Counted from the first letter of the stretch, positions 9,536 to 18,977 are shown. The stretch: 64,000 nt of DNA from Salinisphaera sp963835375 (GCA_963835375.1 CAWIGB010000012.1:372001-436000); one strand, 5' to 3'. Notes: a model not told the origin generated them from the sequence alone. Made by a program: numbers and translations.

Positions 9536-10537
9536 TCAGAGGCTCAAAAAGGGCACATGCCCCGCTACCGACAAGCGGACCGGCCCGTCGTCAGGACGGC
9601 TGCGATGAAATTCGCCGTCGACGATGAACCCGTCGTCGAATTCCAGTCGGAGCTCATGGCTGTTATGGCTGACGTAGCCGGCGCCTTCGGCTGTCTTGAA
9701 TCCACGCGTCCAGCCGCGCGCCACGAGCGGCAGACGCAGCAGGAACCGCGACGCATTCTGGCTGATCGCGGTCCAGGCGATGGGGGCATGCTCAACGCCC
9801 CAGAATGGATGAAAACTCAGCACCAACCTATCGAGGGTGGATGCCACCATCAGCAGGGTGGGGTCGTCCACCGTGCGCCCGGCATCGTCGGTCAGGCGGA
9901 CCTGCGTCGGCGCGAAGTGCCGGTGATCCTGCAGGGCAACGGACTTGAGAAAGCGCAAGAACGCCAACCCTGGGCCGGCTTCGCCTCGAAGCCCCTTGCT
10001 GTGAAGGTTTTCCTGGGTGTATTGCACGGCGTGATGTACGGCGCCGATGCCGAAAAACATCCCGCACATGGCGGGCTGGCTGTCCGAGGCTTGAATGCGC
10101 AGCACCGCGCGGTCGGCGATCTTGGCCCGGCTCCCCATGCCGCCGGAGGCCGCCCAGTCGAGCAGGGGTTGCCAGCCGCGGCGCCGGACATCGACGAACC
10201 CGACGTCACGCGCGGTCATGTTCGTGCTGCCCGTGGGGACGAGAGCAAGAACCGGCAATGTTTCGAACAGACCGCCGAGCAAGACGTGGCTCAGCACGCA
10301 CTGCACCGTGCCATCGCCGCCGGCCACGGCCAGCGTGTCGACGCCGAGCGCCGCCAGTTCGCTGACGGCGCGCGCGATTTCGTCGGGCTGCTTTGCCTCG
10401 ATGGCCGGCACATCGGTGGGTACCGGGTGTCTGCCCCAGCGTCGTCGATGGCGACCGCTCTGCGAGTTGTAGATGATGCCCAGTCGCCGCGGCGTGTGCT
10501 GCGGATACGACGCGGACAGACCTTCGGTTTCGGCCAT
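9536..10537 (-). CDS. Diacylglycerol-kinase-family lipid kinase, candidate ceramide kinase
   Basis: Intact, 333 residues. GGDGTV at residues 73-78 and PTGSTN at 101-106 are the ATP-binding signatures of the DAGK catalytic domain (YegS/sphingosine-kinase family). In Caulobacter a distinct enzyme of this family (CpgB) phosphorylates ceramide. The partner genes here (ceramide synthase candidate upstream, Spt block across the divergent promoter) make ceramide the likeliest substrate, but diacylglycerol or undecaprenol cannot be excluded from sequence. It is second to last in the minus-strand operon. Confidence 0.8.
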   Translation of the reverse strand: MAETEGLSASYPQHTPRRLGIIYNSQSGRHRRRWGRHPVPTDVPAIEAKQPDEIARAVSELAALGVDTLAVAGGDGTVQCVLSHVLLGGLFETLPVLALVPTGSTNMTARDVGFVDVRRRGWQPLLDWAASGGMGSRAKIADRAVLRIQASDSQPAMCGMFFGIGAVHHAVQYTQENLHSKGLRGEAGPGLAFLRFLKSVALQDHRHFAPTQVRLTDDAGRTVDDPTLLMVASTLDRLVLSFHPFWGVEHAPIAWTAISQNASRFLLRLPLVARGWTRGFKTAEGAGYVSHNSHELRLEFDDGFIVDGEFHRSRPDDGPVRLSVAGHVPFLSL

Positions 10538-10615
10538 CGGCGGATCGGCGGTCGGTAAAAACGCCTAGTCTATCGTAGTTGCCGGGACGCGCCGGGCATT
10601 CGTGCGATCGAAGGC

Positions 10616-11422
10616 TCAGCGCGCGGCGCGAAGAATGGCCTCCACCTGGCGCAGATCGGCTACCGAGTCGACGTCCACGGCCGCATTGGGATCATCCAGC
10701 AGTACGGGGCCGGCCTGCAGGCCGTGTCGTTTCGACAGACCGGCGAAAGCGGCCTCGAGTGACAGAGTGCGCAAGGCATAGCGCAGCAGTGCGCTCCAAC
10801 CGAGCATACCGGCGACGATGCGCGCCGGATGCTTGCGCTCGTTCTCGACGCGGCGCCAGCGTTCGACCAGGCGACGGCCGGCCGGGCGGTACAGGGCGAA
10901 CAGGTTGCAGCCGCAATAGGCGCGTGCGCCGAGGCGGGTGGCCGTGCGTCGGCTGGTCGGATAGGCCGCCTGTACACGCGCGTGCTCGACCAAGCCGACG
11001 CCGAGGTCGAGATCGTCGCCCGCTCGGCACATGGTGGCGACCATGCGGGGGGTGAGCAGTGCATGGTCGGCGGTAGTGATCAGCACCGGGCATCCGGCCG
11101 GGATCGTGTCCAGAGCGGCCAGGGCGCTGGCGACCGGCGAGGGGCCGGGTGCGATCCAGCGGGCGTCAGCCGCTGCGATCAATTCGCCCAATGCCGGGTT
11201 GGCATCGACGATCGCGGCGTCGGGTCCGACGACGCGGCATTCGGCGATGTCCTCGCAGTGGCCCAGCGTATCCAGCACCCGGCCCAGCAAGGGGCGTCCG
11301 GCGACATCGGACATGGCCTTGCAGCGCGCGCCGGTCTCGCGGGCCACGGGATCGTCCGGGCCGCGGTCGCCGGCGAGAACGACGGCGACCCAGCCGCGAT
11401 CCTTCGCGCAGGGCGGGGTCAC
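10616..11422 (-). CDS. MobA-like NTP transferase of the sphingolipid locus
   Basis: Intact, 268 residues, GTG start at 11422 overlapping the preceding stop as GTGA. The N-terminus WVAVVLAGDRGPDD with a downstream lysine (GARCKAMSDVAGRPLLGRV) follows the NTP-transfer pattern LAGG...K, although the usual second glycine is replaced. VLITTADHALLTP is the probable metal-binding aspartate strand, and the end (DVDSVADLRQVEAIL) is typical of sugar or alditol nucleotidyltransferases. It could activate a phospho-alcohol for transfer to ceramide phosphate. The substrate is unknown. It is translationally coupled to the ceramide synthase candidate. Confidence 0.7.
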   Translation of the reverse strand: MTPPCAKDRGWVAVVLAGDRGPDDPVARETGARCKAMSDVAGRPLLGRVLDTLGHCEDIAECRVVGPDAAIVDANPALGELIAAADARWIAPGPSPVASALAALDTIPAGCPVLITTADHALLTPRMVATMCRAGDDLDLGVGLVEHARVQAAYPTSRRTATRLGARAYCGCNLFALYRPAGRRLVERWRRVENERKHPARIVAGMLGWSALLRYALRTLSLEAAFAGLSKRHGLQAGPVLLDDPNAAVDVDSVADLRQVEAILRAAR

Positions 11423-12567
11423 AGCGTTTTCCGATAGATCCGGTAGGTCTTGTAGGCCGTTGCGCCCAGCCGCTCGATGATGTCACGCATCCCCTTGTTG
11501 TCTTCCAGGATCCACGACAGTTCGCAGCCGCTTGCCCCGTGCTTGCGCAGGCTGGCCTGCATTGCGGCGATGACGCCGAACGCCAGCGCGGCACCGAGCG
11601 GACCGTCCTGGTAGGCCTGGCGCACCCCCATCAACGGCACGCGAGAGGTCTGCGGGAAGCGCGCCTTGAGCCGCCATAGCAGCTTCGCCACGCCGAGCGG
11701 CGACAGGCGCCCGTCGAGATCGCGCGCGGCCTCGTTGAGGTTGGGCAGGCCGACGATGAAGGCGGCCGGCGTGCCGTTCACCTCGGCGATCTGCACCAGA
11801 TCGTCGGCGATCAGCAGTTTGAGCGTATTGCCCATGTCGCGGAATTCGGCCTCCGTGAACGGTACGAAGCCCCAGTTGTTGGCCCATGCGTCGTTGAAGA
11901 TGTCGCGCAGCGTGTCCAGCTCCTCGGTGTAGCGTGAACGATCGATCGGCCGGATGCGCATGCGGGATTCATAGCGCGACAACAGGCGCTGCATCGCCTT
12001 GGGGTGTTCGAAGGCGAGATCGATCCAGTAGGCCAGCATGTCCACGGCCTTGGTGTAGCCCTCGGCTTCCACGTGGGGCGCGTAATAGTCGCGACCGTGG
12101 CCCATCATCATCATGGGCGGGGTATCGAAGCCGTCCACCAGCAGCCCGCACTCATCGTTGATGGTCAGGTTGAACGGGCCGTGCACGGCGTCCATGCCGC
12201 GCTCGGCCAGCCAGGCTTCGGCGGTCGCGAGCAGGCCGGCGAAAACCCGCGCGTCGTCGATTGCGTCCAGCATGCCGAAATAGCCCACGCGATCGCCGTG
12301 TTCGCGTTCGCGCAGTTGGTCGATCTGGGCGGTGATGCGGCCGACCGGCCGTCCGTCGATCCAGGCGAGCCATGCCCGCCAGTCCAGATGCTCGAACGCG
12401 GGATTGTGCTTTTCCGACAGATGCATGCGTCGTTCAACATGCAGCGGCGCGCGCCATTCGGCGCGATCGGCATAGATGTCGTGCGGCAGGCGGATGAAGC
12501 GCTTGAGATCACGGGTCGATGCGATTGGCGTGATCTTGACGGCGGAGGGTTGTTCGGTAGCTGCCAT
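11419..12567 (-). CDS. cerS: Bacterial ceramide synthase candidate (GNAT-fold, YghO-like)
   Basis: Intact, 382 residues, ATG 12567. The sequence GPFNLTINDECGLLVDGFDT followed by PPMMMMGHGRDYY and VEAEGYTKAVDMLAYWIDL is the hallmark of the YghO-type GNAT-fold family. A GNAT-fold protein was shown to be the N-acyltransferase of ceramide synthesis in Caulobacter (CerS). No membrane segment is obvious. It heads the minus-strand operon and faces the Spt operon across a 535-base shared promoter region, which supports acylation of a sphingoid base. The name is inferred from family resemblance plus neighbourhood. Confidence 0.75.
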   Translation of the reverse strand: MAATEQPSAVKITPIASTRDLKRFIRLPHDIYADRAEWRAPLHVERRMHLSEKHNPAFEHLDWRAWLAWIDGRPVGRITAQIDQLREREHGDRVGYFGMLDAIDDARVFAGLLATAEAWLAERGMDAVHGPFNLTINDECGLLVDGFDTPPMMMMGHGRDYYAPHVEAEGYTKAVDMLAYWIDLAFEHPKAMQRLLSRYESRMRIRPIDRSRYTEELDTLRDIFNDAWANNWGFVPFTEAEFRDMGNTLKLLIADDLVQIAEVNGTPAAFIVGLPNLNEAARDLDGRLSPLGVAKLLWRLKARFPQTSRVPLMGVRQAYQDGPLGAALAFGVIAAMQASLRKHGASGCELSWILEDNKGMRDIIERLGATAYKTYRIYRKTL

Positions 12568-13102
12568 GGAGTTGGTCCCGGTCGGTCTCGCGCGGGCAAT
12601 ATACGCCAGGACCGTGTCCAGCGACCAATGCAGGCGAGAGTCACCGGCAGCGCTAACGGTATTCGCATATGTCGTTGGTCTGATCTTAACGAAACGTACA
12701 CGCTCGTTCTGGCAGCATGCGCGCGCAGTCGGCGGGCGTAGACCCTGCCGTCGGTGCTTCACCGGCGGCGGCATGTCTGAATTCGCCCGTCAACAAGCCG
12801 GGCGCAGCTTCATCCCTAGTGCAAAAGCTGCCGGTTTGCAGTAAAATTTCAGGATTGATGGCACGTGCAACAATGATCGATCGGGGGCCGAGCCGTTCAG
12901 GCTGTGTGCCGGTGCGGTTCTCGACAATTTATGCGTCGGTTGGAGTGTCTGCCGGCCAAGCTGCGGGCCCGTCGAGTAATCTCGCCGGGCGATCGGCGTC
13001 GGCCATGATGCCGACGTGGGCCGTCCCGTCCCATGCTTGCGATATGACAACGCCACTAACGTTTGTGGTTGCCCCACGTTCGTTCAGAAAACAGGTAAAT
13101 CG
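12568..13102. promoter_or_regulatory. 535-base divergent intergenic region of the sphingolipid locus
   Basis: This region separates the two arms of the locus and must hold both promoters. For the minus strand, TTGGTC (complement of 12623-12628) and TATATT (complement of 12598-12603) are 19 bases apart. For the plus strand, TAAAAT at 12842-12847 is the best -10, with no good -35. The leader of the plus operon would then be about 250 bases. No convincing operator or gene was seen. Confidence 0.4.
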
Positions 13103-14890
13103 ATGATCAAGCCAACGCCCACGGAACACTGGCTATCGATGCGTCGGGGCGATTTCGCCTCGCTGGGAGACGCGCTCGACTATGCGGGCGAAGGTGAGAC
13201 GGGCTTCAATTTCTACACCGGCCGTGGTGAGTTGGCCCACGTGCTCAGCTATGCCGATCTGCGCCGCCGTGCGCGCGATACCGCGCAGCGATTGATGTCG
13301 CTCAATCTGGGTGAGGGTGCCCGCGTGGCGCTCGTCGCCGATACGGTGCCGGGTTTCATGGTGTGTTTCTTCGCCTGTCAGTACGCTGGCTATGTGCCCG
13401 TGCCGCTGCCGGTGATCGTGGGTCTGGGCAGCCGGGATGCCTATACCCGTCAGTTGCGTTCGCTGCTGCTGGGTTGTCACGCCGATGTGGCTCTGGCTCC
13501 CGAAGGGTTCATGAGTTTTCTCGAGTCGGCCGCCGAAGGGATGACATTGTCTTATCTCGGCAGCTACGAGTCGCTGGACGAGCTGCCGCCGGCCGAGGTC
13601 GAGTGGCCGGCGCAGGACGTCACGCGCACCGCGTATCTGCAGTACACCTCCGGAAGCACGCAGTTCCCGCGTGGCGTGGTGATCTCCCAGGCCCAGGTCA
13701 TGCAGAATCTGTCCAGCATTCTGGAGCTCGGCGTGCAGATGCGCGCCGATGATCGTCTGGTGTCCTGGCTGCCGCTGTATCACGATATGGGGCTGGTCGG
13801 CTTCATGCTTGCAGCGCTGACCTCGCAGCGTTCGGTCGATTACCTGGCAACCCGTGAATTCGCGATGCGCCCGCGTCAGTGGCTGTCGCTGATCAGCCGT
13901 AATCGCGGCACGATTTCGTTCAGCCCCTCGTTCGGCTACGAGCTCTGTTCGCGTCGCATTCGTCACAATGCCGACGATTTCGACCTGTCGAGCTGGCGTA
14001 TTGCCGGTGCCGGTGCGGAAACCATTCGTCCGGATTCGCTGGATCGGTTCGCCGATACGCTGGCGCCGGCCAAGTTCGATCGTCGGGCGTTCGTGGCGTG
14101 CTACGGCATGGCCGAATGCTCGCTGGCTATCAGTTTCGCACCGCTCGATCAGGGCCTGGCGGTCGATCACGTTGATGCCGAGGCGTTGGCTGAATCCGGT
14201 GCTGCCGAGCCGGTCGCCGCCGACAGCGCGCAGCGTGCGGCGCGCTTCGTCGAGTGCGGCGAGGTGCTGCCCGAATACAATTTCGAAATCCGCGACGAAG
14301 CGGGTCATGCGCTTGGCGAGCGTCAGGTCGGCACCGTGCATGTGCGCGGTCCGAGCGTGATGTCCGGCTACTTCGAGCGGCCGGAGGAGAGTGCGCGCGT
14401 GCTGTCTGAAGATGGCTGGCTCAATACCGGGGACCTGGGTTATCGCATCGGGCGTCGCGTCGTGATTACCGGTCGTGCCAAGGACCTGATCATCGTCAAC
14501 GGCCGCAACATCTGGCCGCAGGATCTCGAGTGGCTGGCTGAATCCCAGCCCGAGCTGCGCCCGGGCGATGCGCTGGCCTTTGCAGCACCCTCGGAGTCCG
14601 GCAGCGACGGTGCGGTGCTGGTGATCCAGTGTCGCGTGCGCGATCGCTCGGCCCGCGAGTCGCTGATCAAGCGGCTTGAGGGGCTGATGCGTCGCGAGTG
14701 CGGCGTCGAATGTCTGGTCGAAGCCGTGGCGCCGCATACGCTGCCGCGCACGTCGTCGGGCAAACTGTCGCGCGCCGGAGCGCGTCGCGACTATATTCAG
14801 CGGCTGGCCGAGCGGCTGCAGAGCCGGCAGTCGAAGACGGCTTCGTCCGACGAGACGGCCGCTGTCGAAAGCGGTCGACAGGCCGGCTAG
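13103..14890 (+). CDS. Fatty-acyl-AMP ligase / acyl-ACP synthetase feeding Spt
   Basis: Intact, 595 residues of the adenylate-forming superfamily. YTSGSTQFPRG near residue 180 is the phosphate loop. WLPLYHDMGLVG and NGRNIWPQDLE are typical of fatty-acyl-AMP ligases that load carrier proteins. LPRTSSGKLSR near residue 553 carries the catalytic lysine. ATG 13103 is chosen because the family motif NFYTGRGEL begins soon after; the upstream in-frame codons look non-coding. With the carrier protein and Spt downstream it probably makes acyl-ACP for long-chain-base synthesis, as in Caulobacter. Confidence 0.87.
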   Translation: MIKPTPTEHWLSMRRGDFASLGDALDYAGEGETGFNFYTGRGELAHVLSYADLRRRARDTAQRLMSLNLGEGARVALVADTVPGFMVCFFACQYAGYVPVPLPVIVGLGSRDAYTRQLRSLLLGCHADVALAPEGFMSFLESAAEGMTLSYLGSYESLDELPPAEVEWPAQDVTRTAYLQYTSGSTQFPRGVVISQAQVMQNLSSILELGVQMRADDRLVSWLPLYHDMGLVGFMLAALTSQRSVDYLATREFAMRPRQWLSLISRNRGTISFSPSFGYELCSRRIRHNADDFDLSSWRIAGAGAETIRPDSLDRFADTLAPAKFDRRAFVACYGMAECSLAISFAPLDQGLAVDHVDAEALAESGAAEPVAADSAQRAARFVECGEVLPEYNFEIRDEAGHALGERQVGTVHVRGPSVMSGYFERPEESARVLSEDGWLNTGDLGYRIGRRVVITGRAKDLIIVNGRNIWPQDLEWLAESQPELRPGDALAFAAPSESGSDGAVLVIQCRVRDRSARESLIKRLEGLMRRECGVECLVEAVAPHTLPRTSSGKLSRAGARRDYIQRLAERLQSRQSKTASSDETAAVESGRQAG

Positions 14891-14897
14891 GCCCTTC

Positions 14898-15847
14898 GTG
14901 GCGGTCGTTGCAGTCACTGGCGCCACCGGTTTCATCGGTCGCGCCGCCGTCGGCGCTCTGCTCGCCACCGGGCATCGTGTCCACGCTTTGGTGCGCTCGC
15001 CTGAAGCGGCAGGGGCGGTTCGGGCGATGGGCGCCGTGCCGATTCGCGGCGATCTGTCGAATCCGGATCGGCTGGCCGAACTCGTGTGTCGCGTGGATGC
15101 ATTGGTGCATTGTGCTGGACAGGTTCGCGGCATCACGTATCGCGATTTCGCGGAGGTCAACGTGGCCGGCAGTGCGCGCCTGTTCGCGGCCGCACGTCGG
15201 GCCGGATGCCCGGTGCTGGCTTTGTCCTCGCTCGCCGCGCGGGAACCCGCGTTGTCGCACTACGCGATGACCAAACGCACCATGGAATGTCTGCTGGCCG
15301 AGTCCGATGCCCCGGCGCCAGCCTTCGTTTTGCGTCCACCGGCGGTCTATGGTCCCGGCGATCGCGAGCTCGCTCCGTTGTTCGATGCCATGGGGCGCGG
15401 CTTCGCGCCCATTCCCGGCAACCCCCAGGCGCGGGTCTCCCTGATCCATGTGCATGATCTTGCGGCAGCGATCGTGGCCTGGGTCGATGGCGGTGCCCGT
15501 GCGAGCGGGATCCATGAGATTCATGATGGCCATGTCGGAGGCTACAGCTGGGACGAGGTCGTGGCTACGGCCGAGGCGCTGCGCGGCGCGCCCATCCGGC
15601 GGCTCGTGCTGCCTGCGAGCGCGATGCGGGCCACCGCCGCGCTGAACACGGGCTGGGCGCGCCTGGCGCGTCAGGCGCCGATGTTCACGTCGGGCAAGCT
15701 GCGTGAGCTGCGCCATGCCGACTGGGTGGCCGATAATGCATCGCTGGCTGGCATGATCGACTGGCAGCCGCGGCTGGATTTGCGAGCCGGTCTGGCCGCT
15801 ACCTGCGACTGGGCCGGCGTCTTGGCCGAGAACGGATCAAACGATGA
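14898..15847 (+). CDS. cerR: CerR-like NAD(P)-dependent reductase (extended SDR)
   Basis: GTG start seven bases after the ligase. VTGATGFIGRAAVGALL is the dinucleotide-binding motif and YAMTKR (near residue 121) the catalytic Tyr/Lys. Proteins of this family are annotated NAD-dependent epimerases; in Caulobacter the equivalent gene, in the same position between acyl-ACP synthetase and ACP, reduces the 3-keto group in ceramide synthesis. In the written frame no stop appears before the carrier-protein gene. A one-base slip near 15815 would end it at TGA 15845-15847, overlapping the next ATG. About 315 residues. Confidence 0.75.
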
Positions 15848-16092
15848 GCAACCGCTACGACGAAATCTACGCCCATCTGAACGAATTGCTCGTGTCCTAC
15901 GTGCCCGCGGGCGCCAAGATCGAGCCACAGACCAGGCTGGTGGACGATCTGGGTCTGGATTCAGTGCAGGTGATGGAAGTGCTGATGGAGCTCGAGGATC
16001 GGCTGGACGCCTCCATTCCGATGAACTTCCTGCCGGACGTCGAGACGATGGACGATCTGGTCAAGGCGATGAACGACAGCCTGGACGCCTGA
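15844..16092 (+). CDS. Dedicated acyl carrier protein
   Basis: Intact, 82 residues, acidic. GLDSVQVMEVLMELED holds the serine (DS) that receives 4'-phosphopantetheine. It differs clearly from housekeeping AcpP. Lying between the CerR-like reductase and Spt, it matches the specialised ACP of the Caulobacter sphingolipid operon and is the likely acyl donor to Spt. It overlaps both neighbours. Confidence 0.9.
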   Translation: MSNRYDEIYAHLNELLVSYVPAGAKIEPQTRLVDDLGLDSVQVMEVLMELEDRLDASIPMNFLPDVETMDDLVKAMNDSLDA

Positions 16093-17287
16093 GTCTGTTC
16101 GATAAGTTCGAGCCCATCGCGCGCGTACGTCGCGATATCGAAGCCTCCGGCATCGACCCGCTGGGCGTGCCGATCGAGCGCATCATCTCAGCCACCGAAG
16201 GGGTGATCGGCGGCCGTCGCATGATTCTGGCCGGCACCAACAACTATCTCGGCCTGACCTTCGACGACGACTGTGTCGAAGCCGCGGTCGCGGCCGTGCG
16301 CTCTCAGGGTACCGGCACCACCGGCTCGCGCATGGCCAACGGGTCCTACGATGGCCATATGGCGCTCGAGGCCGAGCTGGCCGATTTCTACGGTGTCGGC
16401 CACGCGGTCGTCTTTTCGACCGGCTATCAGGCCAATCTCGGCATGCTGGCCGCGCTGGCCGGTCCGCGCGATACCGTGATGCTGGATGCGGACTGCCACG
16501 CCAGCATCTACGATGGACTCAAGCTCGGCGGTGCCAAGACGCTGCTTTTCAAGCACAACGACCCGGCCGACCTGGACAAGCGGCTGGGCCGCCTCGGCGA
16601 CGCCGCGCGGCACACGCTGGTGGTGGTCGAGGGCATCTACAGCATGCTCGGCGATATGGCGCCGTTGGCCGAGATCGTAGCCGTGGTCAGGAAGCATGGC
16701 GCGGCGATCATGGTCGACGAGGCGCATTCGATGGGCATCGTGGGCGAGCGTGGCCGTGGCGTGGTCGAAGCGGCCGGCGTCATGCCGATCAGGTCGACTT
16801 CGTGGTCGGCACCTTCAGCAAGAGCCTGGGGGCGGCCGGTGGTTTCTGCGTGAGCCCGCATCCCGAGCTCGACATGATCCGTTATGCCAGTCGGCCGTAC
16901 ATCTTCACGGCGTCACCGGTGCCGTCGGTGATCGCCTCGGTGCGTGCAGCACTGGCGCGCCTGCGCGAGGATGATAGCCTGCGCGATCGTATCTGGGACA
17001 ACGCCAATCGCCTGCACCGCGGGTTGTCACGCGCCGGCTTTACGCTGGCAGCGGCCCCGGGCCCGGTGGTGGCGGCGGTGTTCGACTCGCGCGAGACGGC
17101 GCTCGGCTTCTGGCAGGGGCTGCTGGATCGCGGCGTATACGTCAATCTGATGCTGCCGCCGGCCACTCCGGGCGGCAAGTGTCTGATTCGTGCGAGCCTC
17201 AGCGCCGCGCACAGCCGCGAGCAGATCGACCACATCGTGACCGCTTTCAAGGATATCGGCGCGCCGCCGCTGGCCAAGGCGGTGTAG
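16089..17287 (+). CDS. spt: Serine palmitoyltransferase, one frameshift, apparent CTG start
   Basis: This PLP-dependent alpha-oxoamine synthase condenses serine with an acyl thioester to a 3-keto long-chain base. NNYLGLTFDD, GTGTTGSRMANGSYDGH, MVDEAHSMG and GTFSKSLGAAGGF (PLP lysine near residue 243) are the family motifs. MLPPATPGG near the end is frequent in Spt and rarer in KBL or BioF. A lost base near 16787 shifts the frame. No ATG or GTG precedes LFDKFEP; the only codon at the expected place is CTG 16089, overlapping the carrier-protein stop. Corrected length is 399 residues, and the enzyme is likely cytosolic. Confidence 0.92.
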
Positions 17288-17346
17288 CGGCTCGTGTTGC
17301 GCCTGCAGCCGCCGGCCTTGGGCATTGATTGCCGGTTTGAACGACC

Positions 17347-18120
17347 ATGAACTCGTCCGACCCTCACGCGCCTGAAGTGACGCTCATAACGGGCGCATCG
17401 CAGGGCATCGGCTATAATCTCGCGCTGGAACTGGCGCGTCGTGGCGAGGCAGTGGCTGTCGTTGCGCGTCGCCAGCCCGAGTTGGACGAGCTGGTCGCCC
17501 GGATCGCGGCCGCCGGCGGGCGCGCCATGGCCGTGACGGCAGACGTAACCGATCGTGTCGCGTTGGCGGCGGCCGTGGATCGGATCCGGTCAGAGTTCGG
17601 CCCCATCACCCGCCTGGTTGCCAATGCCGGCGGCGGCACGCCCACCCGGGTCGCGAACTACGATGCGCAGACGGTGGAAGACACGATTCGGCTCAATCTG
17701 ATCGGCACGGCCAATGCCGTGGGCGTGGTGATCGAGGACATGCTGGCGGCGGACCGTGGCCACCTGGTGGCCATGGGGAGTCTGGCCGCCATGCGGGGCC
17801 TGCCGACCGGAGCGGCGTACTCGGCAGCCAAGGCCGGGGTCGCGAACTTCATGGAAAGTCTGGCTATCGATCTGCGTCAAACTGGAATCGACGTCACATT
17901 GCTCGAACCGGGGTTCGTGGCCAAACCGGATTCGAACAAACGCCGAATGCGCATGCCGATGGATGTCGCCACGGCACGAATGGCCACGGCTATAATCGCC
18001 CGTCGGCGCCACTGGCGAGGCCCGGCGAGCCTGGTATTTGCCGCCAATATACTGCGATTGCTACCGTTTTCCGTCTATAGTCGAGTGCTGGCCGGGCGAG
18101 GTCGGACAACCGATGCTTGA
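17347..18120 (+). CDS. Classical SDR, candidate 3-ketosphinganine reductase
   Basis: Intact, 257 residues. TGASQGIG (residues 15-22), an NAG motif near 95 and the catalytic Tyr158/Lys162 in AYSAAKAG define a classical NADPH-dependent SDR. A hydrophobic stretch near the C-terminus (PASLVFAANILRLLPF) resembles the membrane-associating tail of eukaryotic 3-ketodihydrosphingosine reductase. It sits 59 bases after spt, so ketosphinganine is the natural substrate guess, although a CerR-like reductase is also encoded upstream. Confidence 0.75.
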   Translation: MNSSDPHAPEVTLITGASQGIGYNLALELARRGEAVAVVARRQPELDELVARIAAAGGRAMAVTADVTDRVALAAAVDRIRSEFGPITRLVANAGGGTPTRVANYDAQTVEDTIRLNLIGTANAVGVVIEDMLAADRGHLVAMGSLAAMRGLPTGAAYSAAKAGVANFMESLAIDLRQTGIDVTLLEPGFVAKPDSNKRRMRMPMDVATARMATAIIARRRHWRGPASLVFAANILRLLPFSVYSRVLAGRGRTTDA

Positions 18121-18152
18121 ACGCGCATTTCGGCTACAACAGCGAGGCTACT

Positions 18153-18915
18153 ATGAGTGCTGATTCGTCCGGTATCGCCGGGTTTCGACGCAAGACCGTC
18201 AAGCGTTTCGGCAAGAAGCTGTTCCGCGGCACGCTGATGGATTTTCTCTCCGCGCAGTCGAAAATTCCTGACGAGCCTGTGCTCGACAATGCGCTTGTTT
18301 CCCTGGGCCGAAGGCGTGCGCCTGCAATGGACGGCCATGCGCGACGAACTCGATCAGCTGCTCGAGCGCCGCAACGCGCTGCCGAGTTTCCAGGAGATCA
18401 GTCCGGACCAGTCACGCATCTCCACGGACGATCAGTGGAAGACGTTCTGGCTGCACGGGTTCGGCGAACGCATGGAGTTCGGCCGCAAACTGTGTCCTGC
18501 TACCTCGGCCGCGCTCGATCAGATTCCGGGGCTATCCAACGCCTTCTTTTCTATTCTCGGGCCGGGCAAGCATATTCCGCGACATCGCGGTGTGACCAAG
18601 GGGCTGGTGCGCTGTCATATCGGGCTGCGAGTGCCCGATTCGCCCGAGCCATGTCTGATTCAGGTTGAGGACGTAGACTGCCATTGGAAGGAAGGCGGCA
18701 TGTTCTTCTTCGATGACACCTATCGGCACGAGGTCTGGAACAAGACCGATGGCGAGCGCGCCGTGCTGCTGTTCGATATCGAGCGGCCCATGGGGTTGCC
18801 GGGTCGTGCCGTGTCGCGCGCGATGATTGCCGCACTCAAGCGCACCGCCTATTTCCGTGACGCGATGGCCAATCAGCGGGCGTGGGAGGAGCGTTACCGG
18901 GCGGCGGCCGATTAG
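18153..18915 (+). CDS. LpxO-like aspartyl/asparaginyl beta-hydroxylase-family oxygenase, one frameshift
   Basis: The family uses 2-oxoglutarate and Fe(II); LpxO members hydroxylate acyl chains of lipid A. Motifs are PRHRGVTKGLVRCHIGL and FFFDDTYRHEVWN, with the iron-binding histidines. The frame breaks near 18292 (an extra C before FPWAEGVRLQW). ATG 18153 gives about 254 residues. The N-terminal ~40 residues are basic. Its place after spt suggests 2-hydroxylation of the ceramide acyl chain, but lipid A remains possible. Confidence 0.8.
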
Positions 18916-18977
18916 ATCGATAGGCGTCGGACGTCCGGCAAGACAATAAGAGCAATCGATCGATGAGGGGATGATCC

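Noticed and set aside
14898..16853. One 651-codon frame joining the CerR-like reductase to Spt through the ACP gene
   Set aside because: The middle part is the ACP gene read in the wrong frame and has no sense as protein; a one-base slip before 15845 and another near 16787 explain the long frame.
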